Of a stretch of DNA of 36,674 nucleotides, positions 24,111 through 31,907 are shown piece after piece. The notes beneath the pieces were generated by a model. The model was not told the origin of the DNA. It did no database searches and saw only the letters and a program-made list of their open reading frames with translations. The position numbers and the translations under genes are program-made. Position 1 is the stretch's first letter. Each line of letters opens with the position of its first letter. Source of the stretch: Candidatus Saccharimonadota bacterium (lineage in GTDB: Bacteria > Patescibacteriota > Saccharimonadia > Saccharimonadales > Saccharimonadaceae); assembly GCA_017432425.1 (NCBI GenBank), contig JAFRJE010000029.1, positions 1-36,674 of the forward strand, written 5' to 3'.

Positions 24111-24116
24111 TATAAT
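24111..24116 (+). promoter_or_regulatory. -10 box, leaderless start of FemAB-like gene
   Basis: TATAAT, 8 bases before ATG 24125, directly after the terminator of the RNA locus. Confidence 0.7.
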
Positions 24117-24124
24117 AAATATAT

Positions 24125-25072
24125 ATGAATTCTCATTTTCTCCAGTCCCCCTCTTGGGAACTCTTTCTAAAAGAAAAAGAAGCGAAAAAAACTTTCCGTC
24201 TCCTCGAAAATTCCCCGAACGAAACCCTTGCCGTCCTCGAAAAAACTCCTCTCGGAAACTATCTTTACTGCCCCTACGGACCGACCTCGCTTAATAAAAC
24301 AACCCTAAACGCCCTAACTTCCCTCGCAAAAGAAAATAACTGCTTCTTCCTCCGCCTTGAACCCTTAAAACCCCTCTCCGCTTCCGAAATTAAAAAATTC
24401 CGCTTAAAAAAGTCAAAAGACATTAACCCCGCCGATACTTGGGTTCTCGATTTAACCCCCGAAACTTCCGATCTGCTTAAAAATTTCTCCCAAGGAACCC
24501 GAACCCGCTATAATACCTTCGCTAAAAAAGGTCTCTCTGTTAGAGTCTCAAAAAACCCCGAAGATATTAACTTCCTCGTCCGCCTCCAGTCTAAACTCGC
24601 CAGAGAAAAAGGTATAAAAACTTTCTCAAAATCCTATCTAAAAAACGAACTCGAAATGCCCTTTTCCTCTCTTTATCTCGTCGAATATACCCCTCCAGAA
24701 TCCCCCGCTAAAAAGCCCGAAATAATCGCCGCTTCCCTGTTCTTCGACGATCTCGAGAATAAAACTCGCTTCTATATGCAATCCGCCGCCGACTCCGCCT
24801 ATAAAAAACTCCCCGCGACCGTCGCCTTGCTTTCTACCTCTATTTTCGACGCTAAAGCCGCCGGGCTTAAATTCTTCGATTTCTGGGGAATCGCCCCCGA
24901 TAATGCCGGAAAAAACCACCCTTGGGCGGGCTTTACCGCTTTCAAAAAATCTTTCGGCGGCTTCGAAAAAAACTACGCCGGAACTTTCGATTTGCCCCTG
25001 AATCGCCTAAAATACCCCTTCTACCGCCTCCTCCGTTTCCTAAACTTAAAACTCCGTAAACTAAAGTCCTAG
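24125..25072 (+). CDS. FemAB-family peptidyltransferase
   Basis: A 315-residue protein of the FemAB/GNAT-fold type that adds amino acids from aminoacyl-tRNA to peptidoglycan precursors at the inner membrane face. Visible hallmarks are the opening FLQSPSWELFLKEK, PYGPTSLNKTTLNALTSLA, the central FSQGTRTRYNTFAKKGLSVRVS (the RRNIRKAEK-type helix) and the C-terminal LKFFDFWGIAPDN followed by FKKSFGGFEKNYAGTFDL. The length fits the single-enzyme type without a long coiled coil. The amino acid added is unknown. It points to a Gram-positive-like envelope. Confidence 0.88.
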   Translation: MNSHFLQSPSWELFLKEKEAKKTFRLLENSPNETLAVLEKTPLGNYLYCPYGPTSLNKTTLNALTSLAKENNCFFLRLEPLKPLSASEIKKFRLKKSKDINPADTWVLDLTPETSDLLKNFSQGTRTRYNTFAKKGLSVRVSKNPEDINFLVRLQSKLAREKGIKTFSKSYLKNELEMPFSSLYLVEYTPPESPAKKPEIIAASLFFDDLENKTRFYMQSAADSAYKKLPATVALLSTSIFDAKAAGLKFFDFWGIAPDNAGKNHPWAGFTAFKKSFGGFEKNYAGTFDLPLNRLKYPFYRLLRFLNLKLRKLKS

Positions 25073-25086
25073 TTCCCCTCTCGCCT

Positions 25087-25290
25087 CTATTTATTATACT
25101 TATTTAAGTTAAACAATGGATTTTTATCTTTGTCAATAATCTCCTGCGCTCGTCGGAGGAGTTTTTTTAGTCCAACCTCGCTCTGCGCCGAACCGACGTG
25201 AACCGTCCGAACGACTTTTCCTCTCTCTTTATAACAAACCTGTACCCCCGTCGCTCCGCTTCCAGTTTCAAATTGTCTAATATAAGCCAT
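25087..25290 (-). pseudogene. N-terminal remnant of an IS1634-type transposase
   Basis: 67 residues beginning MAYIRQFETGSGATGVQVCYKE and containing VRTVHVGSAQSEVGLKKLL, the pattern seen at the N-terminus of IS1634-like transposases. The catalytic DDE part is absent, and no terminal inverted repeats were recognised. The frame ends cleanly and a TATAAT box sits 6 bases before the ATG, so the small protein may still be made. Confidence 0.55.
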
Positions 25291-25296
25291 AACTAG

Positions 25297-25302
25297 ATTA
25301 TA
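25297..25302 (-). promoter_or_regulatory. -10 box, leaderless start of the remnant
   Basis: TATAAT on the - strand, 6 bases before the ATG at 25290. Confidence 0.65.
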
Positions 25303-25357
25303 ACATTATTTTTCTCTTCTACTCTTCCCTTCCTAAAAGTCTTTCTGGAGCCGAGAA

Positions 25358-25449
25358 ATTTTTCGATCTCTAGACTCCGAGCGAAGCGAGGAGTCGGGCG
25401 CGCGCAGCGCGCCCAAGGGGTATATCCACTTTTTAAGGCGTCGAAAAAT
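25358..25449. repeat. intergenic hairpin element
   Basis: Outer arms ATTTTTCGA (25358-25366) and TCGAAAAAT (25441-25449) enclose two hairpins: GACTCC/GGAGTC (25373-25395) with inner GA mismatches, and a perfect GGGCGCGC-GCA-GCGCGCCC (25396-25414). The architecture resembles the intragenic elements but the core sequence is different. Confidence 0.75.
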
Positions 25450-25535
25450 CCAACCAAAATCCATAATTCCCCGCCTTTTATCCACAATTCCCCGCTCATC
25501 TTCCCCTCCAAAATCTCCTTATTCTTAGAAACCTA

Positions 25536-25564
25536 TTGACTTAGCAACCCTCCTTTGCTAAACT
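25536..25564 (+). promoter_or_regulatory. promoter-like site in the intergenic region
   Basis: TTGACT, 17-base spacer, TAAACT. Its transcript would run through the hairpin at 25573-25607 toward the gene at 25803. Confidence 0.5.
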
Positions 25565-25744
25565 AAAACTAACCAAAAGCCTTTCAGCGAGGAAAATCGA
25601 CTTTTGGGAAGTGTGTAGAAAGTGTAAAAAACTTATAAAACTTACAAACCCTAAATCCCTGTTTTTTGAATTTTAAAAGAACATGGAAATGTAGATGATG
25701 TCAAAAAAATCCGTGTGAAAAAGGGAATTGTTGTTGATATTTAG

Positions 25745-25802
25745 TTGACTATGCCGCCTTAGAGTGGTATATTTTTTTATGGATTTGTTAAGGAGGGATA
25801 AA
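25745..25802 (+). promoter_or_regulatory. promoter and ribosome site of gene at 25803
   Basis: TTGACT (25745-25750), 17-base spacer, TATATT (25768-25773), then AAGGAGGG at 25790-25797, 5 bases before the ATG. This fixes the start at 25803 rather than the upstream in-frame ATGs. Confidence 0.75.
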
Positions 25803-26285
25803 ATGAATCAGTACATTAGGGAATTAACAGTTGGAGAAGCTATGAAAGGGAAAGGTTTTCCGTTCGAAATCAACGTAAACGGAGAAACGCTGAAGATGAC
25901 GTTCTACGGCGGCGACCAACTCTTCGACTTCTGTATTGCCGACAATCCGAACGACAATTCAAGTCTCGAACTGATCAATGACGCCCTGGTTGAACTCGCT
26001 TCAACCGTCGAACGCCAGTTTCATCGCGACCGCTCGCTCCCTGATTATATCTCGGAGATTCCGTTCTCAACCAAAACCCCGCCACCCATCGGCGAATCCG
26101 TCCTCTTGACGACCCCGAAAAAGCGACCAAATTCTTTCTTCATGGTTACTCGTCTCGCCGAGGGCTGGCTCGTCCGCGGCGGCGGCAGCAACCACATCTA
26201 CCTCCAATCGCTCCACGCGCTCTTCGAGAACGCCAAAGCCCAATCGCTTCTCCTCCCCGAAACAACTCCCCCAACCCCTGGCTAA
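25803..26285 (+). CDS. hypothetical soluble protein, unknown
   Basis: A 160-residue protein starting MNQYIRELTVGEAMKGKGFPF. No membrane segment or known motif is seen. The first half looks like a mixed sheet/helix domain (INVNGETLKMTFYGGDQLFDF), and the end is Pro/Thr-rich. The first 25 codons lack the strand's C-rich bias while the rest has it strongly, so the 5' end may be newer or under different constraint. The stop lies in the loop of its own terminator. Confidence 0.75.
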   Translation: MNQYIRELTVGEAMKGKGFPFEINVNGETLKMTFYGGDQLFDFCIADNPNDNSSLELINDALVELASTVERQFHRDRSLPDYISEIPFSTKTPPPIGESVLLTTPKKRPNSFFMVTRLAEGWLVRGGGSNHIYLQSLHALFENAKAQSLLLPETTPPTPG

Positions 26286-26299
26286 CCCAGGGGCTTTTT
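26275..26299 (+). terminator. terminator overlapping the gene's stop
   Basis: CCCCTGG-CTAAC-CCAGGGG followed by CTTTTTC. The TAA stop is in the loop. Confidence 0.88.
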
Positions 26300-26321
26300 C
26301 TTCGCTCCCCTATAAATTAAT

Positions 26322-26445
26322 GTAAATTTCGTTTCTATAAATTTCGTAGATCGGGATTTTCTTTGTCCGAAGCGCAAACGAATGTAAATTCGACCTCTAC
26401 AAATCGTTTAGATTGGTGATTTCTTTGTTTGAAACGCGTCTTATG
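26322..26445. repeat. imperfect tandem duplication, about 62 bases twice
   Basis: The first unit starts AATGTAAATTTCG and the second AATGTAAATTCGAC. Both continue with an AAAT-CGT motif, GAT, then ATTTTCTTTGTCCGAA or ATTTCTTTGTTTGAA and GCGC or CGCG. No open frame. The purpose is unclear. Confidence 0.65.
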
Positions 26446-26460
26446 GACGAGTGAAAACAA

Positions 26461-26484
26461 AAAATCGCCAAGATAAGCGATTTT
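26461..26484 (-). terminator. terminator of tRNA-Gln
   Basis: AAAATCGC/GCGATTTT, 8 perfect pairs, followed on the - strand by TTGTTTT. Confidence 0.8.
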
Positions 26485-26496
26485 AGTGTCGAATTT

Positions 26497-26571
26497 TGGC
26501 TGGACCGGCTGGATTCGAACCAGCGCATGACGGGACCAAAACCCGTTGCCTTACCACTTGGCGACGGTCCA
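26497..26571 (-). tRNA. tRNA-Gln(TTG)
   Basis: Acceptor TGGACCG/CGGTCCA with discriminator G, anticodon stem ACGGG/CCCGT around loop TTTTGGT (TTG), T-loop TTCGAAT and an encoded CCA. Confidence 0.95.
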
Positions 26572-26580
26572 ATCCCTTTT

Positions 26581-26609
26581 ATTTTACCCCTTTCTCCTCC
26601 TTTTGTAAA
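26581..26609 (-). promoter_or_regulatory. tRNA-Gln promoter
   Basis: TTTACA (26604-26609), 17-base spacer, TAAAAT (26581-26586) on the - strand, divergent from valS. Confidence 0.6.
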
Positions 26610-26623
26610 GCCGACCAATATGT

Positions 26624-26629
26624 TATAAT
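26624..26629 (+). promoter_or_regulatory. -10 box, leaderless start of valS
   Basis: TATAAT, 6 bases before ATG 26636. Confidence 0.75.
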
Positions 26630-26635
26630 CGTCTT

Positions 26636-29317
26636 ATGAAATTCACATCTTCTTATGAACCTAGCGACTTCGAAAGCGACGTCTACGCCGCCTGGGAATC
26701 CGCCGGTCTTTTTAAACCGACCCTCCCCCAGCCGTCCGGTATTGAACAAAATACCCCCTCGACCTACTCAATCGTCATGCCTCCCCCGAACGCCAACGGC
26801 AATCTCCATATCGGACATGGTTTAACAATCGCAATCGAAGACTCTCTAATCCGCTACTACCGCCTAAAGGGAAAATCCGCCTGGTATATCCCCGGCGCCG
26901 ACCACGCCGGCTTCGAAACCTGGGTTGTCTATGAACGCGCCCTCGAAAAAGTCGGTCATACTCGCTTCGAATACTCTCGCGACGAACTTTATGCCCAAGT
27001 CTGGAACTTCGTCGAAGAACAGCGGGGGAACATGGAACTCCAAGTCCGCTCCCTCGGCGCTAGCTGCTCCTGGGACGATTTAACCTTTACCCTCGACGAA
27101 AACGTCGTTAAACGCGTCTACTCGACTTTTGAAAAAATGTGGAACGACGGAATGGTCTATCGCGGCGAAAAACTCGTTAATTATTGCCCAAAACACCAAA
27201 CCGCTTTCGCTGATATCGAAGTCGAACAAGTCGAAGAAAAAGGTTTTCTCTATGATATACGCTACTCCAACGAAATCGTCGTCTCAACAACCCGCCCCGA
27301 AACCCTCTTCGGAGATACCGCCGTCGCCGTCAACCCCGAAGATGACCGCTATAAATCCCTAATCGGAAAAACCGTTAAACTCCCCCTTTCTGGTCGAGAA
27401 ATCCCGATTATCGCCGACGAACACGCCGACCCCGCCTACGGAACCGGCGCCGTAAAAATTACCCCTGCGCACGATTTCGACGATTTCGAAGTCGGCGAAC
27501 GCCATGACCTCCCCCGCCTCCGCGTTATCGACGATTCCGGAAAACTCTGTTCCGAATACGTCCCCGAAGTTTTCCGCGGCTTAACCGTCGAAGAGGGAAG
27601 AAAAGCCGTCTTAAAAGCCCTAAAAGCCGAAGGCTCTCTCTTAAATACGAAAAAAATCGTCCATACCGTCCCCCATTGTTACAAATGCGGAGCCGTAATC
27701 GAACCGACCCTTAAGGAACAATGGTTTGTCGATACCGAACGCCTCGCGAAAGCCGCAATCTCTCGTCTTGAAAATAACGAAATTAAATTCTATCCAAAAA
27801 ACAAACAAAAAGTCCTAATCGACTATCTAAAAGGTCTAAAAGATTGGAACATCTCCCGCCAAATCCCCTGGGGAATCGCCATCCCGATGTTCAAGAAAGT
27901 CGGCGACGCGCCGGACTATCCCGACTGGATCTTCGATACTCGCGTAAATTTGAAAGAAATCGAATACGGCGGCGTAAAATATGTCCGCGACGAAGATACT
28001 TTCGATACTTGGTTCTCTAGCTCCCATTGGCCGCTCGTCTGTACTAACTGGGAAGAGGGTCGCGAAAACCCCTATTATCCGCTAAATGTCATGGAAACCG
28101 GCGCCGACATTCTCTTCGCCTGGGTCGCCCGCATGATTATGATGGGCATCTATGTAACCGGCGAAATTCCTTTCCGCGAAGTCTATCTCCATGGTCTCGT
28201 GCTCGACGAACACGGCAAAAAAATGTCGAAGTCAAAAGGGAACGTAATCAACCCCGTCGAACTCGTCGCGAAATACGGCTCCGACGCTTTCCGCCTCGGC
28301 ATTCTCCGCGGCCGCTCCGCCGGCCTAAACCAAGCGTTCTCCGAAGAAAGCGTCAAATCCGGCCGCAACCTCTGTAATAAACTCTGGAACATCTCAAGAT
28401 TTATTGAAGTGGCGGCTCAAATGGTTTCTTCTCGGGAACATCCGGAGGCAACGGCCGAGGACGAGACGCCGGAGCCCCGTGACGACGGGAGCGCAGGACG
28501 TCGTTTCCCGAAAGGAACCTTTGAGCGCAAGCCACAATACGAAACCCTTAACATGTCCGAAGACTGGATTTGCCGCGAAATAACAGAGGCGAAACGCCGA
28601 ATCGAAAAGGGAATGAAAAACTACCGCTTCTCCGAAGTCGTCGAAGAACTCTATTCTTTAATCTGGGACAAATACGCCGACTGGTTCCTCGAAGCCGAAA
28701 AAATCTACAAAAACCTCCCTCTCTTAAAAACAACTCTCGAATCTATCCTTACCCTCCTCCACCCCTTTGCTCCGTTCGTGACCGAAACCATCTACCAAAG
28801 CCTCTCCTGGACCGACGGCTTCCTAATCAACCAAAAATGGCCCTCTGACCTCGAATTTGACCCAATCAGTGCCGAAAACTTTGAAAGGTTGGTCCCAGTC
28901 ATAACCGAAACCAGACGCGTCCTCGCGGGGCTTCCTGGCGCGTTTAAGACCAAAAAATACGGGCTTCTCTATGGCGACGACTCCCTCGTTAGCGATAACT
29001 CCCTCCTCGTCATGAAACTCGCCCGCGTCCCCTCAATTTCCTCGACCTCTGGAACTCCGCGCGGTATTCGCCTCGCCGTCCCAAACCACGAAGTCTATCT
29101 CGACGTCCCCGCCGAAGTTATTAAGGGCTATAAAGACAGTTTAACCGAGCGCATTCTCGCCGTCGGTCGCGAACTCAACTCTCTCGAAAAACGTCTCGAA
29201 AACCCAAACTACGTCAAAAAAGCCCCCGAAAAACTCGTTAAAGAAACTAAAGAGGGAATTAAAGAGAAAAAAGTCCTAATCGAACGCTTGAGAAAAGAGC
29301 TCGAAGTAATCGCTTAA
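26636..29317 (+). CDS. valS: valyl-tRNA synthetase with insertion element
   Basis: An 893-residue class I synthetase. HIGH is in PPPNANGNLHIGHGL near residue 50 and KMSKS in GKKMSKSKGN near 530. The CP1 editing domain contains STTRPETLFGDTAVAVNP and GTGAVKITPAHDFDDFEVG. CHKCG-type cysteines are represented by HCYKCG. The anticodon domain (CNKLWNISRFIE onwards) is interrupted by an in-frame hairpin element encoding about 40 residues (28409-28535). The C-terminal ValS-type coiled coil (LNSLEKRLENPNYVKKAP) is intact. It starts without a leader or ribosome site. Confidence 0.97.
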   Translation: MKFTSSYEPSDFESDVYAAWESAGLFKPTLPQPSGIEQNTPSTYSIVMPPPNANGNLHIGHGLTIAIEDSLIRYYRLKGKSAWYIPGADHAGFETWVVYERALEKVGHTRFEYSRDELYAQVWNFVEEQRGNMELQVRSLGASCSWDDLTFTLDENVVKRVYSTFEKMWNDGMVYRGEKLVNYCPKHQTAFADIEVEQVEEKGFLYDIRYSNEIVVSTTRPETLFGDTAVAVNPEDDRYKSLIGKTVKLPLSGREIPIIADEHADPAYGTGAVKITPAHDFDDFEVGERHDLPRLRVIDDSGKLCSEYVPEVFRGLTVEEGRKAVLKALKAEGSLLNTKKIVHTVPHCYKCGAVIEPTLKEQWFVDTERLAKAAISRLENNEIKFYPKNKQKVLIDYLKGLKDWNISRQIPWGIAIPMFKKVGDAPDYPDWIFDTRVNLKEIEYGGVKYVRDEDTFDTWFSSSHWPLVCTNWEEGRENPYYPLNVMETGADILFAWVARMIMMGIYVTGEIPFREVYLHGLVLDEHGKKMSKSKGNVINPVELVAKYGSDAFRLGILRGRSAGLNQAFSEESVKSGRNLCNKLWNISRFIEVAAQMVSSREHPEATAEDETPEPRDDGSAGRRFPKGTFERKPQYETLNMSEDWICREITEAKRRIEKGMKNYRFSEVVEELYSLIWDKYADWFLEAEKIYKNLPLLKTTLESILTLLHPFAPFVTETIYQSLSWTDGFLINQKWPSDLEFDPISAENFERLVPVITETRRVLAGLPGAFKTKKYGLLYGDDSLVSDNSLLVMKLARVPSISSTSGTPRGIRLAVPNHEVYLDVPAEVIKGYKDSLTERILAVGRELNSLEKRLENPNYVKKAPEKLVKETKEGIKEKKVLIERLRKELEVIA
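28409..28535. repeat. in-frame hairpin element, family C copy 2 (valS)
   Basis: The 72-base core beginning CATCCGGAGG aligns with the argS copy. The arms 28409-28436 and 28507-28535 pair in blocks (GTGGC/GCCAC, CTCAAA/TTTGAG, GGTT/GAACC with a U-G pair, CGGG/CCCG). It is in the sense orientation here. Confidence 0.88.
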
Positions 29318-29349
29318 GTCCCCAGTTTGACTTTTCCCTAAAAAACCCT

Positions 29350-29355
29350 TAAAAT
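29350..29355 (+). promoter_or_regulatory. -10-like box of gene at 29364
   Basis: TAAAAT, 8 bases before the ATG; a weaker match than the others. Confidence 0.45.
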
Positions 29356-29363
29356 AATTCTCA

Positions 29364-30185
29364 ATGGACGGAGAATATAAAAAACCCTTAATTAAGAAAT
29401 TCGAAAAACTCCTGATTAATGGCGTCTCTGAAGAAAATTGGCTAAAATTCCCCGCTGAAGTTGCAAAAGCCTCGCCTAGTGACGTAAAAAACAATTTCGT
29501 CGATCTCTTTGTCATCGTAAACATAAACCCCCCGCTCCTCGATAGCGAGACCTCTCTCTCCGTCGATAATCTAACTTTCTCCCTGAATTTTACCCTCGAG
29601 CAATCCCGCGAAGAAATCAAATCCCTCCTCTTAAAGACCCCTGATTCTTCGCTTCCAAACGGTCTAACTTACCTCGGCGAAAACTCCGTCGAAATCCCTC
29701 GCCTCGTCCTCGGCCTAAGCGACTACGATCTCGACCGCGTCTCCGAAAACCCAAATTCTCCGTTTGCGAAAAAAAGCCGCTTTAAACTCCTCTCCGAAAT
29801 CGTCGCCGAACTCGACCTCTATTTAACAATTTTCCCCGATTCGACCCTCCCGACCTCCCTCGAGGGCGACCCCTCTCCCGCCTTAAAAAACTACGCCTCC
29901 CTCTCCGCCGCCTCTAGCTTCTTCCGCGACCTCCTCTTCGACTCAATCGAATCCCTCCTCGATCTCGACCTCCTTCCCCCGCCTCCCCGTTCCGTCTCAA
30001 AAGTCCCCCGAAAACTCCTTGCCTACGCCGAAGCCTACTTTAAAAAGGAGTCGCGCGATAATTTCCACGCCGAAACTCTCGAGAAAAAATCCCGTCCGTT
30101 CTACGAACGCGTCGGCGTAACCGATAACGATACCTTTGTCCAAATCCTCTCCCTCGCGAACGAATGTAAACTAACTTCCTCTTAA
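29364..30185 (+). CDS. hypothetical protein, unknown
   Basis: A 273-residue soluble, acidic, Leu/Ser/Asp/Pro-rich protein with no membrane segment or family I recognise. A run of prolines (LLPPPPRSVSKVPRKL) separates a helical middle from a helical C-terminus. Codon use is strongly C-ending like its neighbours, so it is resident. It lies between valS and the rRNA methyltransferase, 7 bases before the latter, and probably shares a transcript with it. Confidence 0.75.
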   Translation: MDGEYKKPLIKKFEKLLINGVSEENWLKFPAEVAKASPSDVKNNFVDLFVIVNINPPLLDSETSLSVDNLTFSLNFTLEQSREEIKSLLLKTPDSSLPNGLTYLGENSVEIPRLVLGLSDYDLDRVSENPNSPFAKKSRFKLLSEIVAELDLYLTIFPDSTLPTSLEGDPSPALKNYASLSAASSFFRDLLFDSIESLLDLDLLPPPPRSVSKVPRKLLAYAEAYFKKESRDNFHAETLEKKSRPFYERVGVTDNDTFVQILSLANECKLTSS

Positions 30186-30192
30186 TAATTTT

Positions 30193-31452
30193 ATGATTCA
30201 TGTTGAAAAATTCGTCCCTGGCGGACAATCTCTCGGAACTCTTTCCGACCCCTCCTCTCTAAACAACGGCAAAAAAGTCTTCCTCTGGAACGCCCTCCCT
30301 GGCGAAACCGTTGAGGAGTTTAAACTTCTGAAACAAAAATCCTCCTACCTCGAGGCCGTCGCAACCAAAATCAAAAACCCCTCAAAAGACCGCCTCTCCC
30401 CGAAAGACGCCTGTTTTCTCTCGACTTCTCCCTGGCAAATTCTTAATTTCTCTCGCGAACTCGAAGAAAAACGCCTCCTCGTCGAAGAATCTCTAAAAGA
30501 AGCGAAAATCCCTCTCGAAAATCTAGAAATCGAACCCGTCGCGACCGACGGAAAAGATTTCTTTTACCGTAATAAGATGGAATATTCTCTCTATTGGGAC
30601 AATGATTTAGAAAAAATCTTCCTAAGTTTTCACGCTCGCGGCTCCCATCGTAAAATCCCTCTCTATAAAAAATCCCCTTCGCCGTCAAACCTCACAGAAT
30701 CGCTTCTAAGCCCCTTCTCGCCAGAAACCGCCGGAAGTAGCCTCGAACGCCCAGAAATCGCTGAGAGGGCGCTTAAAATCGTCGAGGAGTTAAATAATGC
30801 TCATGCTTCCGCCCGCGACTACCAATCCCTCCTCCTCCGCGCCAACCAACAAGGCGTCGTCTCTGGCGGTCTCTTCAAGAACAACCAGCCCCACCCCGTC
30901 TTCCCGAACCTAACCGACAAAATCCTCGGTGTCGAATATTCTTATTCCCCGAACGGCTTTTTCCAAATTAACCTCCCCGTCTACGAACTCGCTCTTAAAG
31001 AAATCAAACAAATAATCGACGCCTCCTCCTGTAAAAACGTCCTCGATCTCTATTCCGGCGTCGGAACAATCGGCCTTTCCGTCGCCCGCGACCGAAATCT
31101 CACTCTCGTCGAAGTCGATAAAGATGCATATAGAGAATTAACAAATAATTGCAAAAAGGCTTCAGCCAATCCAGTCCTCTCAAAATCCGAAGAAGCCCTC
31201 GACTTTATCCAACCCGACCAAATCGTCATCCTCGATCCCCCTCGCGCCGGTTGCGACAAAAAACTCCTCGACCGCCTCCTCGAAGTCCTCCCCGAAAAAA
31301 TCATTTACCTCTCCTGTAACCCCTCGACCCAAGCCCGCGATATCGCCGCCCTCCTCTCGAACAAAAACTATAAGCTAACGAAAATCGCCCCCTTTAACTT
31401 CTTCCCCCGAACCCCCCATATCGAAAACCTAATCGTCCTAGAAAAACGCTAG
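30193..31452 (+). CDS. 23S rRNA (uracil-5-)-methyltransferase, RlmD/TrmA family
   Basis: A 419-residue SAM-dependent enzyme that methylates uracil C5, probably in 23S rRNA. The SAM site is VLDLYSGVGTIGLSVA near residue 280, followed by VILDPPRAGCDKKLL and the nucleophile loop YLSCNPSTQARDIA; NGFFQIN lies before the domain. The N-terminal part keeps the outline of the iron-sulfur region, but only one of its usual four cysteines remains (ACFLSTSPWQILNF), so the cluster is probably absent. RlmD, RlmCD and TrmA types cannot be told apart. It overlaps the convergent HIT gene by 4 bases. Confidence 0.88.
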   Translation: MIHVEKFVPGGQSLGTLSDPSSLNNGKKVFLWNALPGETVEEFKLLKQKSSYLEAVATKIKNPSKDRLSPKDACFLSTSPWQILNFSRELEEKRLLVEESLKEAKIPLENLEIEPVATDGKDFFYRNKMEYSLYWDNDLEKIFLSFHARGSHRKIPLYKKSPSPSNLTESLLSPFSPETAGSSLERPEIAERALKIVEELNNAHASARDYQSLLLRANQQGVVSGGLFKNNQPHPVFPNLTDKILGVEYSYSPNGFFQINLPVYELALKEIKQIIDASSCKNVLDLYSGVGTIGLSVARDRNLTLVEVDKDAYRELTNNCKKASANPVLSKSEEALDFIQPDQIVILDPPRAGCDKKLLDRLLEVLPEKIIYLSCNPSTQARDIAALLSNKNYKLTKIAPFNFFPRTPHIENLIVLEKR

Positions 31453-31826
31453 AACCTAAGTTTTTCCTGTATCTCCTTAAACTCCTCCTCTGTCAATTCC
31501 AAAACCCTCCCGTGTTTCCAAGTCCTATCCATCGGCATCAAATGAACGTGCGCGTGCGGCACATCCGTCCCGACAACTTTCATAATCACTCGCTCCCCAA
31601 AAATCTCTTCCATTCTCTTCGCGACCTTCTTTACCGCGAAGAAAAGGGAACTATAATCCTCATCTCCTAACTCATAAACCTTATCAACATCTACTTTCGG
31701 AATTACTAAAGTATGACCTTTCGTCTCTGGCGCAATATCTAAAAACGCTAGATTCTTCTCGTCTTCATAAATCTTATAACAGGGAATCTCTCCCTTAACT
31801 ATTTTCGCGAAAACATTCTCTTCCAT
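31449..31826 (-). CDS. HIT family nucleotide hydrolase
   Basis: A 125-residue histidine-triad protein with FAKIVKGEIPCYKIYEDE at the start, GHTLVIPKVDVDKVYEL, and the triad PHAHVHLMPMD. Related proteins hydrolyse nucleoside phosphoramidates and similar substrates. It has AGGAGG 4 bases before the ATG and a promoter upstream, so it uses a leader. Confidence 0.93.
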   Translation of the reverse strand: MEENVFAKIVKGEIPCYKIYEDEKNLAFLDIAPETKGHTLVIPKVDVDKVYELGDEDYSSLFFAVKKVAKRMEEIFGERVIMKVVGTDVPHAHVHLMPMDRTWKHGRVLELTEEEFKEIQEKLRF

Positions 31827-31895
31827 ATAACCTCCTAATATAGAAATATATTCTCATATTTCTAACCAACAGTCAACGAAACAGGATCTTTTTGC

Positions 31896-31901
31896 TATAA
31901 T
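31896..31901 (+). promoter_or_regulatory. -10 box, leaderless start of gene at 31908
   Basis: TATAAT, 6 bases before the ATG. Confidence 0.7.
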
Positions 31902-31907
31902 AAAAAC

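Larger units (their letters stand above)
25303..25802. other. 500-base intergenic region
   Basis: No convincing gene. It holds the hairpin element at 25358-25449, a promoter-like TTGACT-17-TAAACT at 25536-25564, a CCAAAAG/CTTTTGG hairpin (25573-25607), a 24-codon coding-like fragment with no start (about 25670-25743) and the promoter of the next gene. From about 25560 the C-rich skew disappears, suggesting foreign or decayed sequence. Confidence 0.6.

Noticed and set aside
25293-25511. 72-codon frame on the - strand
   Set aside because: It arises from the hairpin element (TPWARCARPTPRFARS is encoded by the palindrome) and has no promoter or ribosome site.
25670-25743. Coding-like fragment ILKEHGNVDDVKKIRVKKG ending at TAG
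   Set aside because: Only 24 codons between stops with no start codon or ribosome site. Possibly the tail of a decayed foreign gene, but too short to call.
26322-26445. Tandem units as a CRISPR array
   Set aside because: Two diverged copies with no constant repeat or spacer pattern and no cas genes.
11270-28535. The intragenic elements as inteins or group I/II introns
   Set aside because: At 107-166 bp they are far too short, lack splicing-domain or catalytic-core motifs, and stay open in frame.
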